Notes: a model not told the origin generated them from the sequence alone. Shown: positions 1-7,939, counted from the first letter of the stretch. The stretch: 64,000 nt of DNA from Bacillus sp. FJAT-27916 (GCF_001183965.1 NZ_LFZV01000001.1:2524296-2588295); one strand, 5' to 3'. Numbers and translations: made by a program.

Positions 1-216
1 TATTTGCCAAGTAAAGAAAAAGGTAATAGTACCAGTCCATCCCCCTCTTTTATCGCCCTTTGTTATTTGAATTTTCTGACAAATAGACATATTCCTGACA
101 TAATCGCGTTATATCGGTAACGTATTTATCATCTCCTCGTTATTACTTCTTTTGGAGAAACCTGTTAAGATTGTCAATGTTAGCTGATACAAACAATTTT
201 AGGAGGTTAAAACTAC

Positions 217-999
217 ATGAAGAAAACGTTATTATCGTTTGTAGCGGTAGCTTCCATCACCGTTGCTATGAGTGGGCAAAAAACATCCGCTCAAGAAATT
301 AAAGTACAAAAAGGAGATACTCTCTGGGGAATATCTCAAAAATACGACACATCAGTAGAAAATATAAAAAGACTGAATGATCTCGATTCAGATACAATCA
401 TCGAAAATACTAGATTGGTGGTCAAAAAAGAAGCAGACACACCAACTTATAAAGTAAAAAAAGGAGATAGCCTATGGAAAATCTCCAATACTAAGAATGT
501 ATCAATCAATGAACTGCGTTCTTGGAATCAATTAAAATCTGATGTTATCCACCCAGGACAGGTTCTTAAACTAGCAGGTGATGGTCAAGCAGCCAGCACA
601 AACACAGCACAACCAGCAAAGGCAAAGCAGACTAAACAAACTACTCAAACAACAACCAAAAAGGCAACACCTGTTCAAAAGACTTCTACTACTAAGAAGG
701 AAAATTCCGGAAAAACCATTACAGTATCAGCAACGGCCTATACGGCAAACTGTAACGGATGTTCAGGTACCACCGCCACTGGTGTTAACCTGAAAGCAAA
801 TCCAGATGCAAAAGTTATCGCTGTTGACCCAAGTGTCATTCCATTAGGCTCTAAAGTCTATGTTGAAGGCTATGGATATGCGACTGCAGCTGATACAGGC
901 GGCGCTATCAAAGGCAACAAAATTGATGTATTCATCCCATCACATGATCAAGCCATGCAATGGGGACGCAAAACAGTTGAAGTACAAGTTTTAAACTAA
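217..999 (+). CDS. LysM/3D-domain secreted cell-wall-binding protein (YocH-like)
   Basis: A 260-residue exported protein. It has a signal peptide (about residues 1-25, Lys-Lys start, hydrophobic core, cleavage after TSA), two LysM peptidoglycan-binding modules (about 27-70 and 76-119, both with a KGDxLW start), a Thr/Lys/Gln-rich linker, and a C-terminal 3D domain (about 172-260) showing DPSVIPLGS, ADTG and IDVF with the three conserved aspartates. The family is thought to bind or remodel the cell wall, with the 3D domain resembling lytic transglycosylase MltA cores. The start is ATG with AGGAGG at 201-206. In B. subtilis yocH is a WalR target; a weak pair of TGTCNN half sites 5 nt apart lies at 84-100 (read on the minus strand), which is only suggestive. 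A terminator follows directly. Family assignment is firm; exact orthology is not. Confidence 0.9.
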   Translation: MKKTLLSFVAVASITVAMSGQKTSAQEIKVQKGDTLWGISQKYDTSVENIKRLNDLDSDTIIENTRLVVKKEADTPTYKVKKGDSLWKISNTKNVSINELRSWNQLKSDVIHPGQVLKLAGDGQAASTNTAQPAKAKQTKQTTQTTTKKATPVQKTSTTKKENSGKTITVSATAYTANCNGCSGTTATGVNLKANPDAKVIAVDPSVIPLGSKVYVEGYGYATAADTGGAIKGNKIDVFIPSHDQAMQWGRKTVEVQVLN

Positions 1000-1015
1000 A
1001 CATTAACCACCCTAG

Positions 1016-1058
1016 ACACCTCTCGAGTTTACATCCAGTTCTTGAGAGGTGTTTTTTT
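1016..1058 (+). terminator. Intrinsic terminator after the LysM/3D gene
   Basis: A 12-bp stem, left arm ACACCTCTCGAG at 1016-1027 and right arm CTTGAGAGGTGT at 1041-1052 (one mismatch), is followed by a run of seven T. Confidence 0.85.
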
Positions 1059-1367
1059 CTTCAAAATCGAGAATAAAGATATCACTTTTAACATCTTCCA
1101 CACCGATTATTCCGGTTACTTTCCTTTTTACATCTTCTATTGACTGACCCAGCCATTTCTTTCTGCTGCTGGTTGATATATTGAATGCCCCTTTATGTAA
1201 AGCGCATATCATGAATCTATTTTATTCATATTATCTTTCAAACTTTAGGCCAGTTTATTTAAATCTTGCTAAAATATCATTCAAATATATTCAATAAGCT
1301 GTCTCTTTGCCCCCAAATCGTCCATTCGATACAATGGATATAAATAGAAATTGGGAGGCTTGGGATA

Positions 1368-1568
1368 TTGGGGAATTGCAGAGATTGTTTTGATGGGAAA
1401 ATATATGATGAACAGCATGAACAATATGAGAAATTGGACAGAGAGATTATCCGCCTGACAGAAGTGAGTCATTTTTCATATGAGGATGCTTTTAACCGCG
1501 CAATACGTCTATATCCAGCTGTAAAGGATTGCCCAGAATGCTGCGGCACTGGAAAAATCAATGATTAA
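1368..1568 (+). CDS. Small CxxC-type zinc-ribbon-like protein
   Basis: A 66-residue protein starting at TTG with a well-placed GGGAGG at 1353-1358 (9 nt upstream). It has a Cys pair near the N-terminus (NCRDCFDGKI) and another near the C-terminus (CPECCGTGKI). The CxxCxGxG-like pattern resembles half of a DnaJ zinc finger, so it probably binds one zinc ion. The middle is a charged helix. I do not recognise the family or a function. It stands alone between a terminator upstream and a convergent hairpin downstream. Confidence 0.75.
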   Translation: MGNCRDCFDGKIYDEQHEQYEKLDREIIRLTEVSHFSYEDAFNRAIRLYPAVKDCPECCGTGKIND

Positions 1569-1581
1569 CGGAAGGAATCAA

Positions 1582-1607
1582 AAGGCCAAACCAACCTGTT
1601 TGGCCTT
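1582..1607. terminator. Hairpin between convergent genes
   Basis: A perfect 10-bp stem (AAGGCCAAAC at 1582-1591, GTTTGGCCTT at 1598-1607) with a 6-nt loop lies between the ends of two convergent genes. Neither side has a good T run, so it may be a weak bidirectional terminator. Confidence 0.5.
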
Positions 1608-1623
1608 ACTTCCCAAAATATCT

Positions 1624-2820
1624 TTAGTCCTCATCCAGTGAAAGTGTTTCTTCATTATCTGCTGACCGTCCAGTACCCTCTTTAGGGTTATCAGTTGTCT
1701 CTTGGTCCGTCAACTCTTCTTCCAAATACCATTCTTCCGGAATTTCATAATAGGATTTTTCATCATCTGTTTTTTCTCCACCATCAAAATACCATTCTTT
1801 CTCTTTCACGTCTTCCTGCTCTTCTTCATAATAAAGCTTCCCATGTTCATTATAGAATAAAGCCATAACATCATCTGCAGAAAGAGGCGACGCAATCCAT
1901 CTCTCTATGAGCGGATATACATCTGTCATAGGAATTGTAAATCCAACTGAATCATCCTCCAAAGACCTTGCGGAGTTTATGCCGATGACCTCACCGCTTT
2001 GAATGGATAACAAGGGTCCGCCGCTTGATCCTTGACCAATCTTTGCTGTCATTTGATATAGATTCTCATATATTCTTTCACCAATGTAAAAGCTCCGTTC
2101 AATACCGGATATTTGCCCTAGTGTTGCGGCTCCTGCCTGCCTATTAGGACTTCCTAAAGCTAACACATCTACACCAATTCCATACTTATTTTGTTTATCC
2201 AGCCTAAGTGATACTTGTCCGCTTAATGCTGGAAAACGGATAACAGCAATATCTGTCTCATTGGAATAGCCGATAACATTGCCTACAAAGGCTTGATTAG
2301 AGGAATCAACAGCTGTAATCGTAAAAAATCCCTCTACTACATGCGCATTTGTCAGTACATCACCTTGCTCATTGATTAAAAATCCAGAACCTTGATTTTG
2401 ATCCGTGTAAATCGTATATACCTTTTGGTGTGAATCTTGAATTAGAGCAGATAGATCTCTCTGCACATCATCCGTTATTTCATCAGGCGGCTTTGAGACT
2501 GCTGAAATATCCTCTCTTTTTGGTGCCGGCACCTTCTCTTCTGTCTCACCTGATAAATGCTCTTCATCAAGGTATTCTTCCTCTTCCCGTTTTATCTCTG
2601 CCATTTCCGGCTTTTCTATGGATACTTGTGGAGTTGTTCCTATCACTGTCTTTTCTGGTCGGTTCGAGAATAAATGAAAGAGAGTAAATGAAAGCAAGAA
2701 GAGCGAAAAGATTTGGATTATTGCAATAAAGTTGGAGCGTTTCCTTTTCTTTTTTCTTCCGCAATCATAGCAATAATGTCCCCTCGTCTTCATATTCCTG
2801 CCGCAAATTCTACATTCCAC
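1624..2820 (-). CDS. Membrane-anchored trypsin-like (S1C/HtrA-type) protease with N-terminal zinc ribbon
   Basis: About 398 residues. The N-terminus has a four-cysteine zinc ribbon (CRIC near residue 4 and CYDC near 18), a basic stretch and one membrane segment (about 32-50). An acidic linker then leads to a trypsin-like domain with the complete catalytic triad: His in TNAHVV (about 160), Asp in TDIAVI (about 190) and Ser in GQGSSGGP (about 266). The C-terminal 90 residues are acidic and no PDZ domain is visible, unlike HtrA proper. The active domain should lie outside the membrane and the zinc ribbon inside. The GTG at 2820 is preferred because GGGGG lies 7 nt upstream; a TTG one codon earlier is too close. 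Substrates are unknown. Confidence 0.85.
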   Translation of the reverse strand: MECRICGRNMKTRGHYCYDCGRKKKRKRSNFIAIIQIFSLFLLSFTLFHLFSNRPEKTVIGTTPQVSIEKPEMAEIKREEEEYLDEEHLSGETEEKVPAPKREDISAVSKPPDEITDDVQRDLSALIQDSHQKVYTIYTDQNQGSGFLINEQGDVLTNAHVVEGFFTITAVDSSNQAFVGNVIGYSNETDIAVIRFPALSGQVSLRLDKQNKYGIGVDVLALGSPNRQAGAATLGQISGIERSFYIGERIYENLYQMTAKIGQGSSGGPLLSIQSGEVIGINSARSLEDDSVGFTIPMTDVYPLIERWIASPLSADDVMALFYNEHGKLYYEEEQEDVKEKEWYFDGGEKTDDEKSYYEIPEEWYLEEELTDQETTDNPKEGTGRSADNEETLSLDED

Positions 2821-3132
2821 CAAGCCACCCCCTTTTCAAGCAACAAAAGAACCACCTATTCTTTATTTCGTTAGAAAAGAGGAAAGATGAAGCACCAAAA
2901 ATAAAAAACACGATTTTTTCCTTATCATCCATCATAATTTCTCTTTTTAAATGGTCTCCCCTTTCCCCTGTCTCCTTTCAATATAAACCGTTTGTCTTGG
3001 TTCATTGGTAGGAAAAGAAGACGAGGAAGAAACTTCAATTATATTGCTATGGAGAAAAATTTGATAAATCTATATAATTAAATAAGAAAAGATGAAATGA
3101 GTAGACTCATTACTTAATTGGAGGGATATTGG

Positions 3133-3435
3133 ATGAAAGTCATAGTGTACAAAAAAGATGTTGATCACTTCTTAGAAAACTTTAAGTCAATCTCTTCTTT
3201 GGATGAAGCAGGTAACAAATTTTATTTCGTCTTTGAGGACCATATTAGAGGCGGACAGTGGACATTAATGTTTTATGAGGATGCACAGAAATGGACAACT
3301 CACGGAAAAGGGCCCAATTACTGTGATGTAGCTGAAACACCTTTAACCATCGAAGAGTTAAAATCTTTTATTTACAAACGCAGAAAATATATAAATAATG
3401 TGATTCGTTCCATCCGAGTACCCGTTATGTCATGA
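3133..3435 (+). CDS. Hypothetical protein, 100 aa
   Basis: A soluble 100-residue protein starting at ATG with GGAGGG at 3120-3125. It begins MKVIVYKK, has a central aromatic-rich stretch (GGQWTLMFYED) and a basic C-terminal part (YKRRKYINNVIRS). I do not recognise the family. Its stop codon (3433-3435) lies inside the first stem of the structured RNA candidate described separately, so translation would disturb that fold. Confidence 0.75.
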   Translation: MKVIVYKKDVDHFLENFKSISSLDEAGNKFYFVFEDHIRGGQWTLMFYEDAQKWTTHGKGPNYCDVAETPLTIEELKSFIYKRRKYINNVIRSIRVPVMS

Positions 3436-3582
3436 TTGGACGCTGCGCTTACCAATCATGTCTTCATCATAGAGATGAATGCTAAGCGCAGTATAGGGAC
3501 TCCATAAGTCCTCTTATTAACCATGAGGATTCTTAGACTGCAGACAACATCCAATTAGGATAAATAAGTCTGCAGTCTTTTT
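3431..3582 (+). ncRNA. Candidate structured RNA with H-type pseudoknot, ending in a terminator
   Basis: Stem 1 pairs CATGATTGG (3431-3439) with CCAATCATG (3452-3460), nine perfect pairs. The loop of stem 1 contains CTGCGCTTA (3443-3451), which pairs perfectly with TAAGCGCAG (3483-3491), giving a pseudoknot with stem 2 directly abutting stem 1. The third loop holds a small hairpin (TTCATC 3463-3468 / GATGAA 3474-3479). A further hairpin GGACT/AGTCC (3497-3501/3507-3511) and an intrinsic terminator follow. It could be a 3'-UTR regulatory element or a 3'-derived small RNA. I know no family that matches. The pairing is read directly; RNA function is inferred. Confidence 0.45.
3536..3582 (+). terminator. 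Intrinsic terminator
   Basis: A perfect 10-bp stem GACTGCAGAC (3536-3545) / GTCTGCAGTC (3568-3577) is followed by five T. It ends the transcript of the hypothetical gene and the structured element. The stretch 3583-3838 holds no gene, only a short start-less reading frame (3592-3666) reported under findings. Confidence 0.85.
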
Positions 3583-3838
3583 GTTTTTGAGATCAGTATT
3601 AAAGGCAATGCTGACATTGGTTCCGAGACAAGCACTAAAGCTGCAGCAGCAAACAAAGATTCTTAAATCCTCTGTCTAAACGTCAATCCCCTTGTGAGGA
3701 AAAGAAATATAAAATCATAAAATAAACTTCATGTCAATGGATTAAAATAAATATTTATAACAATTTAGTGAAAATTACCTTTCATTAAATTATCCGATAT
3801 AGTAAAATTATGTAAAAGGACTTGCGAAGGAGGAATAT

Positions 3839-4126
3839 ATGATGTATGTAACTCTTGCGTTTGCTTTAGCTGTATTTGTGATTGCCCTCTGCTTCCTTAC
3901 CACTTCTAATCAACGGATGGACAGAATACTATACTCTGTCGGTATTTTCCTGTTCATGCTTTTCTTCTACCGTGTACTTTTCCGCGTATCCTATTCCTTA
4001 ATCGGTGAAGCTGGTTCTTCAAGCATCCTGGTCTTCCATACGACGATTATGGCTGGGAGCCTGCTGCTGCTTATATCCGGTTTATTTATGAAAGCGATTC
4101 CAATGACGGCGGCCGAAAATAAATAA
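3839..4126 (+). CDS. Small integral membrane protein
   Basis: A 95-residue protein with three predicted membrane helices (about 2-21, 29-50 and 65-87) and short polar connectors. AAGGAGG at 3827-3833 serves either of two adjacent ATG codons (3839 or 3842). I do not recognise the family and no partner gene is evident. A terminator follows. Confidence 0.75.
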   Translation: MMYVTLAFALAVFVIALCFLTTSNQRMDRILYSVGIFLFMLFFYRVLFRVSYSLIGEAGSSSILVFHTTIMAGSLLLLISGLFMKAIPMTAAENK

Positions 4127-4141
4127 TATAAGATACTCGTA

Positions 4142-4175
4142 AGCCAGGTTCATACTTGATGCCCCTGGCTTTTTG
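4142..4175 (+). terminator. Intrinsic terminator after the small membrane protein
   Basis: AGCCAGG (4142-4148) pairs with CCTGGCT (4164-4170), followed by five T. The last codons of the convergent acetyltransferase gene lie within it. Confidence 0.75.
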
Positions 4176-4728
4176 CGTTAGCCTTTTTTAAGGACCGTCC
4201 GAGCATTAGCTGAAAACAATCATAAACCACCCTCCCATCATATTCCCTATTCACTGCTATGGTTGAAACTCGGCAAAAACCAATCCGGTGAAGAAGCCTT
4301 TGAGAAGCTTCATTATCCGGGTTGGCAAGAGCGATGAAAGAGCCTTGCCAATACCTTTCCCGCATCCATGAAATCCAAGCCTCGAGTACTTCCGTCATAA
4401 TCCCATTTCCCCTATATTCCTCCACAAGAAAATACCCAATCTCCAGCTGGTTATCTACATCTGGTTTCCTCTCTGCTGCCAACAGTCCTATCATGGTTCC
4501 CTCGTTTTTTAAACAAATGACCTGCACCATTCTTCCAGTCCCTGTCCCCTCTTGGAATGGATTTGCATTCACCTTCCTAATCCAATTCCGCAATTGAGTC
4601 AAGCTAACATTCCATTGAGGAAGCCATTTAAGAATAGAAGGCTGTCGACAAATGGCCAGCAGTTCATCTGCATCCTTTAACACAATCTCCCTCATCACCG
4701 TTCTCTCCGTTTGTAAATAAACCTGCAT
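4150..4728 (-). CDS. GNAT-family N-acetyltransferase (RimJ/RimL-like)
   Basis: A 192-residue protein with the GNAT fold: an N-terminal LQTERTVMREI strand-helix start, a beta4 stretch LEIGYFLVEEYRGNG ending in the acetyl-CoA pyrophosphate-binding region, and a late ANPDNEASQRLLHRIGF motif typical of RimJ/RimL-type acetyltransferases. It should transfer acetyl from acetyl-CoA to an amine, but the substrate cannot be read from sequence. The ATG at 4728 is chosen because AGGTGA sits 6 nt upstream; the longer frame beginning with TTG would overlap that site. Confidence 0.85.
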   Translation of the reverse strand: MQVYLQTERTVMREIVLKDADELLAICRQPSILKWLPQWNVSLTQLRNWIRKVNANPFQEGTGTGRMVQVICLKNEGTMIGLLAAERKPDVDNQLEIGYFLVEEYRGNGIMTEVLEAWISWMRERYWQGSFIALANPDNEASQRLLHRIGFCRVSTIAVNREYDGRVVYDCFQLMLGRSLKKANAKSQGHQV

Positions 4729-4858
4729 GATCAATCACCTTTTTATTTCACTTTTTATGAATTATCGTATTTTTTCACTATTTTGTTTAGGTTTAAACTA
4801 TATTAGAAAAATTTTATCAGCTATAATAGACCTATACATATTATGAGGGAGGATTTAC

Positions 4859-5551
4859 GTGAATAGAAAAAAAAGAAGAACCATTGCCCTGCTCGTAATG
4901 GGTATCACATTTTTATTATTTGGTACAATGATAGGTTATCTGCTGCCACATCGCGGCCATATCAATGAACTGGAACAAAAGACAAAACAAATCGAAAGTT
5001 TAAAAAAGTCCTTAGCGGAACAAAAGAAGGAAAACGAGAACCAACAGAAGGAAATTAAAAAAGCTGAGGAAACCATCACAGATTTAGAAGAACAACTACA
5101 AAATGCCGATTCAAACGAGAACACAGAGGATACAGCTGAAGCAGAAGTTAACGATGAGACTGAAACAAATAAGGCCGAAACAAATGAGACTGAAACGAAT
5201 AAAGCCGAAACGAATAAGGATGATCAATCTATCGAAGCTTCAAACAGCACAGAGGATTCCTCTTCAGAGCCGTCGACTGAAGAAACAGCTGATACAGAGT
5301 CAGATGAGCAGTCAGACACCTCCACTTCTAAAGAATCCACAGAAGCCATTAAACTCGTTAAAGAGTATGTCGGTTATACGAATGATTCGAATATCCACTT
5401 TGATATAGAAGGCAATGTGCCGGGCAGCAGCGATATTTGTATTCATGTTTATGAAGTCATTGATGATGGAGAATCTCAGCATATGGCTACTCAGGGCTGG
5501 TATGGGGTCAATTTAGACTCCAAAAAAGTCTATAATACTGAAGGGATATAA
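4859..5551 (+). CDS. Membrane-anchored coiled-coil protein with acidic linker
   Basis: A 230-residue protein starting at GTG with GAGGGAGG at 4845-4852. A basic start (NRKKRR) is followed by a membrane helix (about 8-28), a coiled coil (about 34-80, many Lys/Glu/Gln), a low-complexity acidic linker rich in Glu/Thr/Asn/Ser (about 82-160) with a short tandem repeat, and a compact C-terminal domain (about 165-230) that starts IKLVKEYVGY and ends near VNLDSKKVYNTEGI. The architecture suggests an external domain held away from the membrane. The C-terminal domain looks like a small PepSY-like or secreted-domain fold but I cannot name it. Confidence 0.8.
   Translation: MNRKKRRTIALLVMGITFLLFGTMIGYLLPHRGHINELEQKTKQIESLKKSLAEQKKENENQQKEIKKAEETITDLEEQLQNADSNENTEDTAEAEVNDETETNKAETNETETNKAETNKDDQSIEASNSTEDSSSEPSTEETADTESDEQSDTSTSKESTEAIKLVKEYVGYTNDSNIHFDIEGNVPGSSDICIHVYEVIDDGESQHMATQGWYGVNLDSKKVYNTEGI
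5156..5215 (+). repeat. Two tandem 30-bp coding repeats
   Basis: Units 5156-5185 and 5186-5215 differ at about three positions and encode two copies of a ten-residue Glu/Thr/Asn/Lys/Ala unit (ETETNKAETN) in the acidic linker. Such in-frame repeats can change copy number by slippage. Confidence 0.85.
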
Positions 5552-5766
5552 GCACCTGTACAAATCATATTTTCAAGGATTACGGCTAAACCCTAATATC
5601 CTGCCAATGACTAAATGACTAAAAGTATAGACCTTAAGACTCTATCTTATAATCATTTAAATTTGTAATAATTAGATTCTTTTTACACCCTATCACTCGC
5701 TCATTTAGCTCTTTTGTCCTATAATAATAGTATACAATACGTTCCGTAAAAAGGTGGGGAGCTGCG

Positions 5767-6123
5767 ATGACATCTTCTTTTGGATCTAGATTAAAAGAAT
5801 TGCGAAAAGAAAGACGATTATCACAAGAAGAGCTGGGATCGATCATTGGGGTAGCCCAGTCCACTCTAGGCTCTTATGAAAGAGAGACACGCGAACCAAG
5901 TATTGAAGGTATCTTACAATTGGCTCATTATTTTGAAGTCTCTGTGGATTATTTGCTGGGAAATTCAGATTTACGTGAGTCAGCAACACATATCCACCCA
6001 AAAGGGGCCTATGATTTACATCAATTATTCCATGATAATGAAGTCATTCTTTATGGCAGGACATTGACCGAGGATGAAAAACAGCGTCTGCTAGATATTT
6101 CCTTAGGTTTGTTCTATCGGTAG
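5767..6123 (+). CDS. XRE-family (Cro/CI-type HTH) transcriptional regulator
   Basis: A 118-residue protein. Residues 5-62 form a lambda-repressor-like helix-turn-helix (RLKELRKERRLSQEELGSII, then STLGSYERETREPS and VSVDYLLGNS). The C-terminal half (about 70-118) carries the ILYGRTLTEDEKQRLLDI stretch common in Bacillus XRE proteins of this size. It is likely a dimeric DNA-binding protein; the target is unknown. It converges on the R2lox operon, with a shared terminator between them, so a role in that operon is possible but unproven. AGGTGGGG precedes the ATG. Confidence 0.88.
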   Translation: MTSSFGSRLKELRKERRLSQEELGSIIGVAQSTLGSYERETREPSIEGILQLAHYFEVSVDYLLGNSDLRESATHIHPKGAYDLHQLFHDNEVILYGRTLTEDEKQRLLDISLGLFYR

Positions 6124-6124
6124 A

Positions 6125-6170
6125 AAGGAGAAAGAGGATCCAGTATAAACACCGGTTCCTCTTTCTCCTT
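6125..6170. terminator. Bidirectional intrinsic terminator
   Basis: A 14-bp perfect stem (AAGGAGAAAGAGGA 6125-6138, TCCTCTTTCTCCTT 6157-6170) lies between the convergent XRE gene and R2lox operon. Confidence 0.85.
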
Positions 6171-6172
6171 GT

Positions 6173-6577
6173 TTAATGGAATAATTTAAAGACAGCTTTT
6201 CCTTTTAGTACATCAATGCCATGTTGATTGACCGCAGATACTTGGAATGTTAACAGCCGATCATTCTTTGACATAAGCTCTGCCTGCAAGGTGATGATGT
6301 CTCCCAAAAACACCATTCCCCTGAACCGGATTTGATAATCCTGTAAAAAACCTTCCTCATAATAAGGTGTAAACAGTTTCGCTAAATTACCCATCGTCCA
6401 CATGCCATGGGCAATGATGCCAGGGAGCCCAAGCTGCTTTGCCTCCTTCTCATCAAGGTGAATCGGATTATGATCTCCAGACGCCTCTGCATACTCTATC
6501 AAAATCTCTGGTGTTACCGGAGATAACTGGATGGGTTCAATTCCTTCACCAGCCTGCAGCCGTTCCATCATATTCAT
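6173..6577 (-). CDS. MaoC-like (R)-specific hydratase/dehydratase, catalytic subunit
   Basis: A 134-residue single hot-dog domain. The hydratase-2 signature ASGDHNPIH followed by a GLPGIIAHGM stretch is complete, with the catalytic Asp35 and His40. Family members hydrate 2-enoyl-CoA (or enoyl-ACP) to the (3R)-hydroxy product, or catalyse the reverse dehydration. It is the last gene of a five-gene operon and its ATG overlaps the stop of the preceding MaoC-type gene (ATGA), implying coupled translation and probably a heterodimer like mycobacterial HadA-HadB, where only one subunit carries the catalytic dyad. AAGGGG upstream supports the start. Confidence 0.9.
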   Translation of the reverse strand: MNMMERLQAGEGIEPIQLSPVTPEILIEYAEASGDHNPIHLDEKEAKQLGLPGIIAHGMWTMGNLAKLFTPYYEEGFLQDYQIRFRGMVFLGDIITLQAELMSKNDRLLTFQVSAVNQHGIDVLKGKAVFKLFH

Positions 6578-7023
6578 TCATTCATCCCCTTTATAGCCGC
6601 TTCGTTTATGATAATGACAACCGTTGAAGAAAAGATTGATTGTCCATTGGCATCTTCTCCGTTGTTTTCGATACGCATAATGCCCATTCTGCCGTTCTGT
6701 CCTTGCCTCTCCTTGTAATCTGCGACTCTCGCATAGCAGTATACCTCTTCCCCGACAAGAAGCGGACGTTCATAATGATAAATTTGCTCTCCATGAATTA
6801 ATCCCTTTGCGGGAAGCTTCAACCCATCAATCTGTCCATAATCAAACACCCTTGGGTATGTAGGCGGGGCAATGTTACCGCCATATCGCGAAGCTTCCCC
6901 CACTGACTCATCCAAATAAATCGATGCCTCATCACCGATAGCATGGGCGAATAGCTTAACCCGATTTCGATCCACGATATTTTTAACCCGTTTTGATTGT
7001 TTCCCTATTGCCGTCTCAAACAT
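6574..7023 (-). CDS. MaoC N-terminal/FAS1-like dehydratase partner subunit
   Basis: A 149-residue hot-dog protein of the MaoC N-terminal (FAS1-like dehydratase) type. It shows the early VKLFAHAIGD segment, the APPTYPRVFDY stretch and LIHGEQIYHYERPLLVGEEV, but not the Asp-His catalytic dyad. By analogy with HadA/HadC it probably shapes the acyl-chain pocket and pairs with the catalytic MaoC subunit encoded directly downstream with a 4-nt overlap. GGAGG lies just upstream of the ATG. Confidence 0.87.
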   Translation of the reverse strand: MFETAIGKQSKRVKNIVDRNRVKLFAHAIGDEASIYLDESVGEASRYGGNIAPPTYPRVFDYGQIDGLKLPAKGLIHGEQIYHYERPLLVGEEVYCYARVADYKERQGQNGRMGIMRIENNGEDANGQSIFSSTVVIIINEAAIKGMNE

Positions 7024-7035
7024 AGAGCTTCCTCC

Positions 7036-7800
7036 TTAATTTTTGGGTCCTCCAGCCACATAGAGCACCTGTCCGCTTACAAAGGATGACTTCTCATCCG
7101 CAAAGAAGGCTACAGCATTGGCAATATCCTCTGGTTTCCCGCTCCTCCCTACTGGGATGGCGGATACGCTTGCTTCGATTAATTGCTCAAAGGTTATGCC
7201 TATCCTTTCTGCTGTGGCTTTTGTCATATCGGTTTCAATAAAACCAGGAGCCACGGAATTAGCTGTAATCCCATATCGGCCCAACTCAATAGCCAATGTC
7301 TTCGTAAAGCCTTGCAGTCCTGCTTTTGCAGCTGAATAGTTGACTTGTCCACGATTTCCTAACGCTGATGTAGAGGAAATATTGATGATTCTTCCGTATT
7401 TCTGCTTTACCATATGGGATTGAACCGCTCGCGTCATATTAAAGGAGCCCTTTAAATGCACATTCATGACCATATCCCAATCAGCATCCTCCATTTTGAA
7501 AAGCAGATTATCACGAATGACACCCGCATTATTGACCAAAATATCAATCTGTCCAAAATGCTCGACGATTTCCTCGACTGCTTTATTAACCTCAGCAGAT
7601 AAAGTGACGTCTGCTTTTTTCACGATAATATCATACCCTTTTGACTTAAAATCCTCTTCACATGCCTTTAACGCATCTTCATTAATATCCAGCACTGCCA
7701 CTGCAGCCTTTTCTGATGCCAGCTGCTCAGCAATTGCCTTGCCGATTCCCCTGCTGCCTCCTGTAATGACCGCTGTTCTTCCGATAAATCGCTCACTCAT
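7036..7800 (-). CDS. Short-chain dehydrogenase/reductase (FabG-like), probably NAD-dependent
   Basis: A 254-residue classical SDR. It has the cofactor motif TGGSRGIG (about 13-20), NNAG (about 90-93), a Ser near 142, and the catalytic YSAAK (Tyr155, Lys159). An acidic residue ends the second beta strand (VLDIN, Asp38), which usually favours NAD(H) over NADP(H). That would suit oxidation of 3-hydroxyacyl-CoA more than fatty acid synthesis, although it is annotated FabG-like by similarity. The ATG at 7800 has GGAGG 9 nt upstream; the longer frame from a TTG at 7821 runs through the ribosome-binding site. A cre-like site lies just upstream. Confidence 0.9.
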   Translation of the reverse strand: MSERFIGRTAVITGGSRGIGKAIAEQLASEKAAVAVLDINEDALKACEEDFKSKGYDIIVKKADVTLSAEVNKAVEEIVEHFGQIDILVNNAGVIRDNLLFKMEDADWDMVMNVHLKGSFNMTRAVQSHMVKQKYGRIINISSTSALGNRGQVNYSAAKAGLQGFTKTLAIELGRYGITANSVAPGFIETDMTKATAERIGITFEQLIEASVSAIPVGRSGKPEDIANAVAFFADEKSSFVSGQVLYVAGGPKN

Positions 7801-7824
7801 CAAAAAATGCCTCCATCCCAAAAA

Positions 7825-7838
7825 TGTAATCGCTTACT
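7825..7838. promoter_or_regulatory. Candidate cre site (CcpA catabolite repression)
   Basis: TGTAATCGCTTACT matches the palindromic cre consensus TGNAANCGNNWNCA at all but the last base. It lies 25 nt upstream of the SDR start and inside the 139-nt gap after R2lox, the largest gap in this operon. It could repress an internal promoter or act as a roadblock when glucose is present. Confidence 0.55.
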
Positions 7839-7939
7839 ATTTTCGCCAAAAAGCTTCAATTCTCCTTCTTCTTCGAGAATATAGCTATTTAAAAGGGAAT
7901 GCAGGCTGAAAGATTAATAGACGCTCATCCAATGAGACC

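Noticed and set aside
1-216. Cyclic-di-AMP (ydaO) riboswitch before the LysM/3D gene
   Set aside because: Such riboswitches often precede cell-wall genes, but the leader here is short and shows none of the conserved loops.
1012-1212. Minus-strand open frame of 66 codons after the LysM/3D gene
   Set aside because: The translation looks somewhat protein-like, but there is no ribosome-binding site, it overlaps the terminator of the upstream gene, and I recognise no family.
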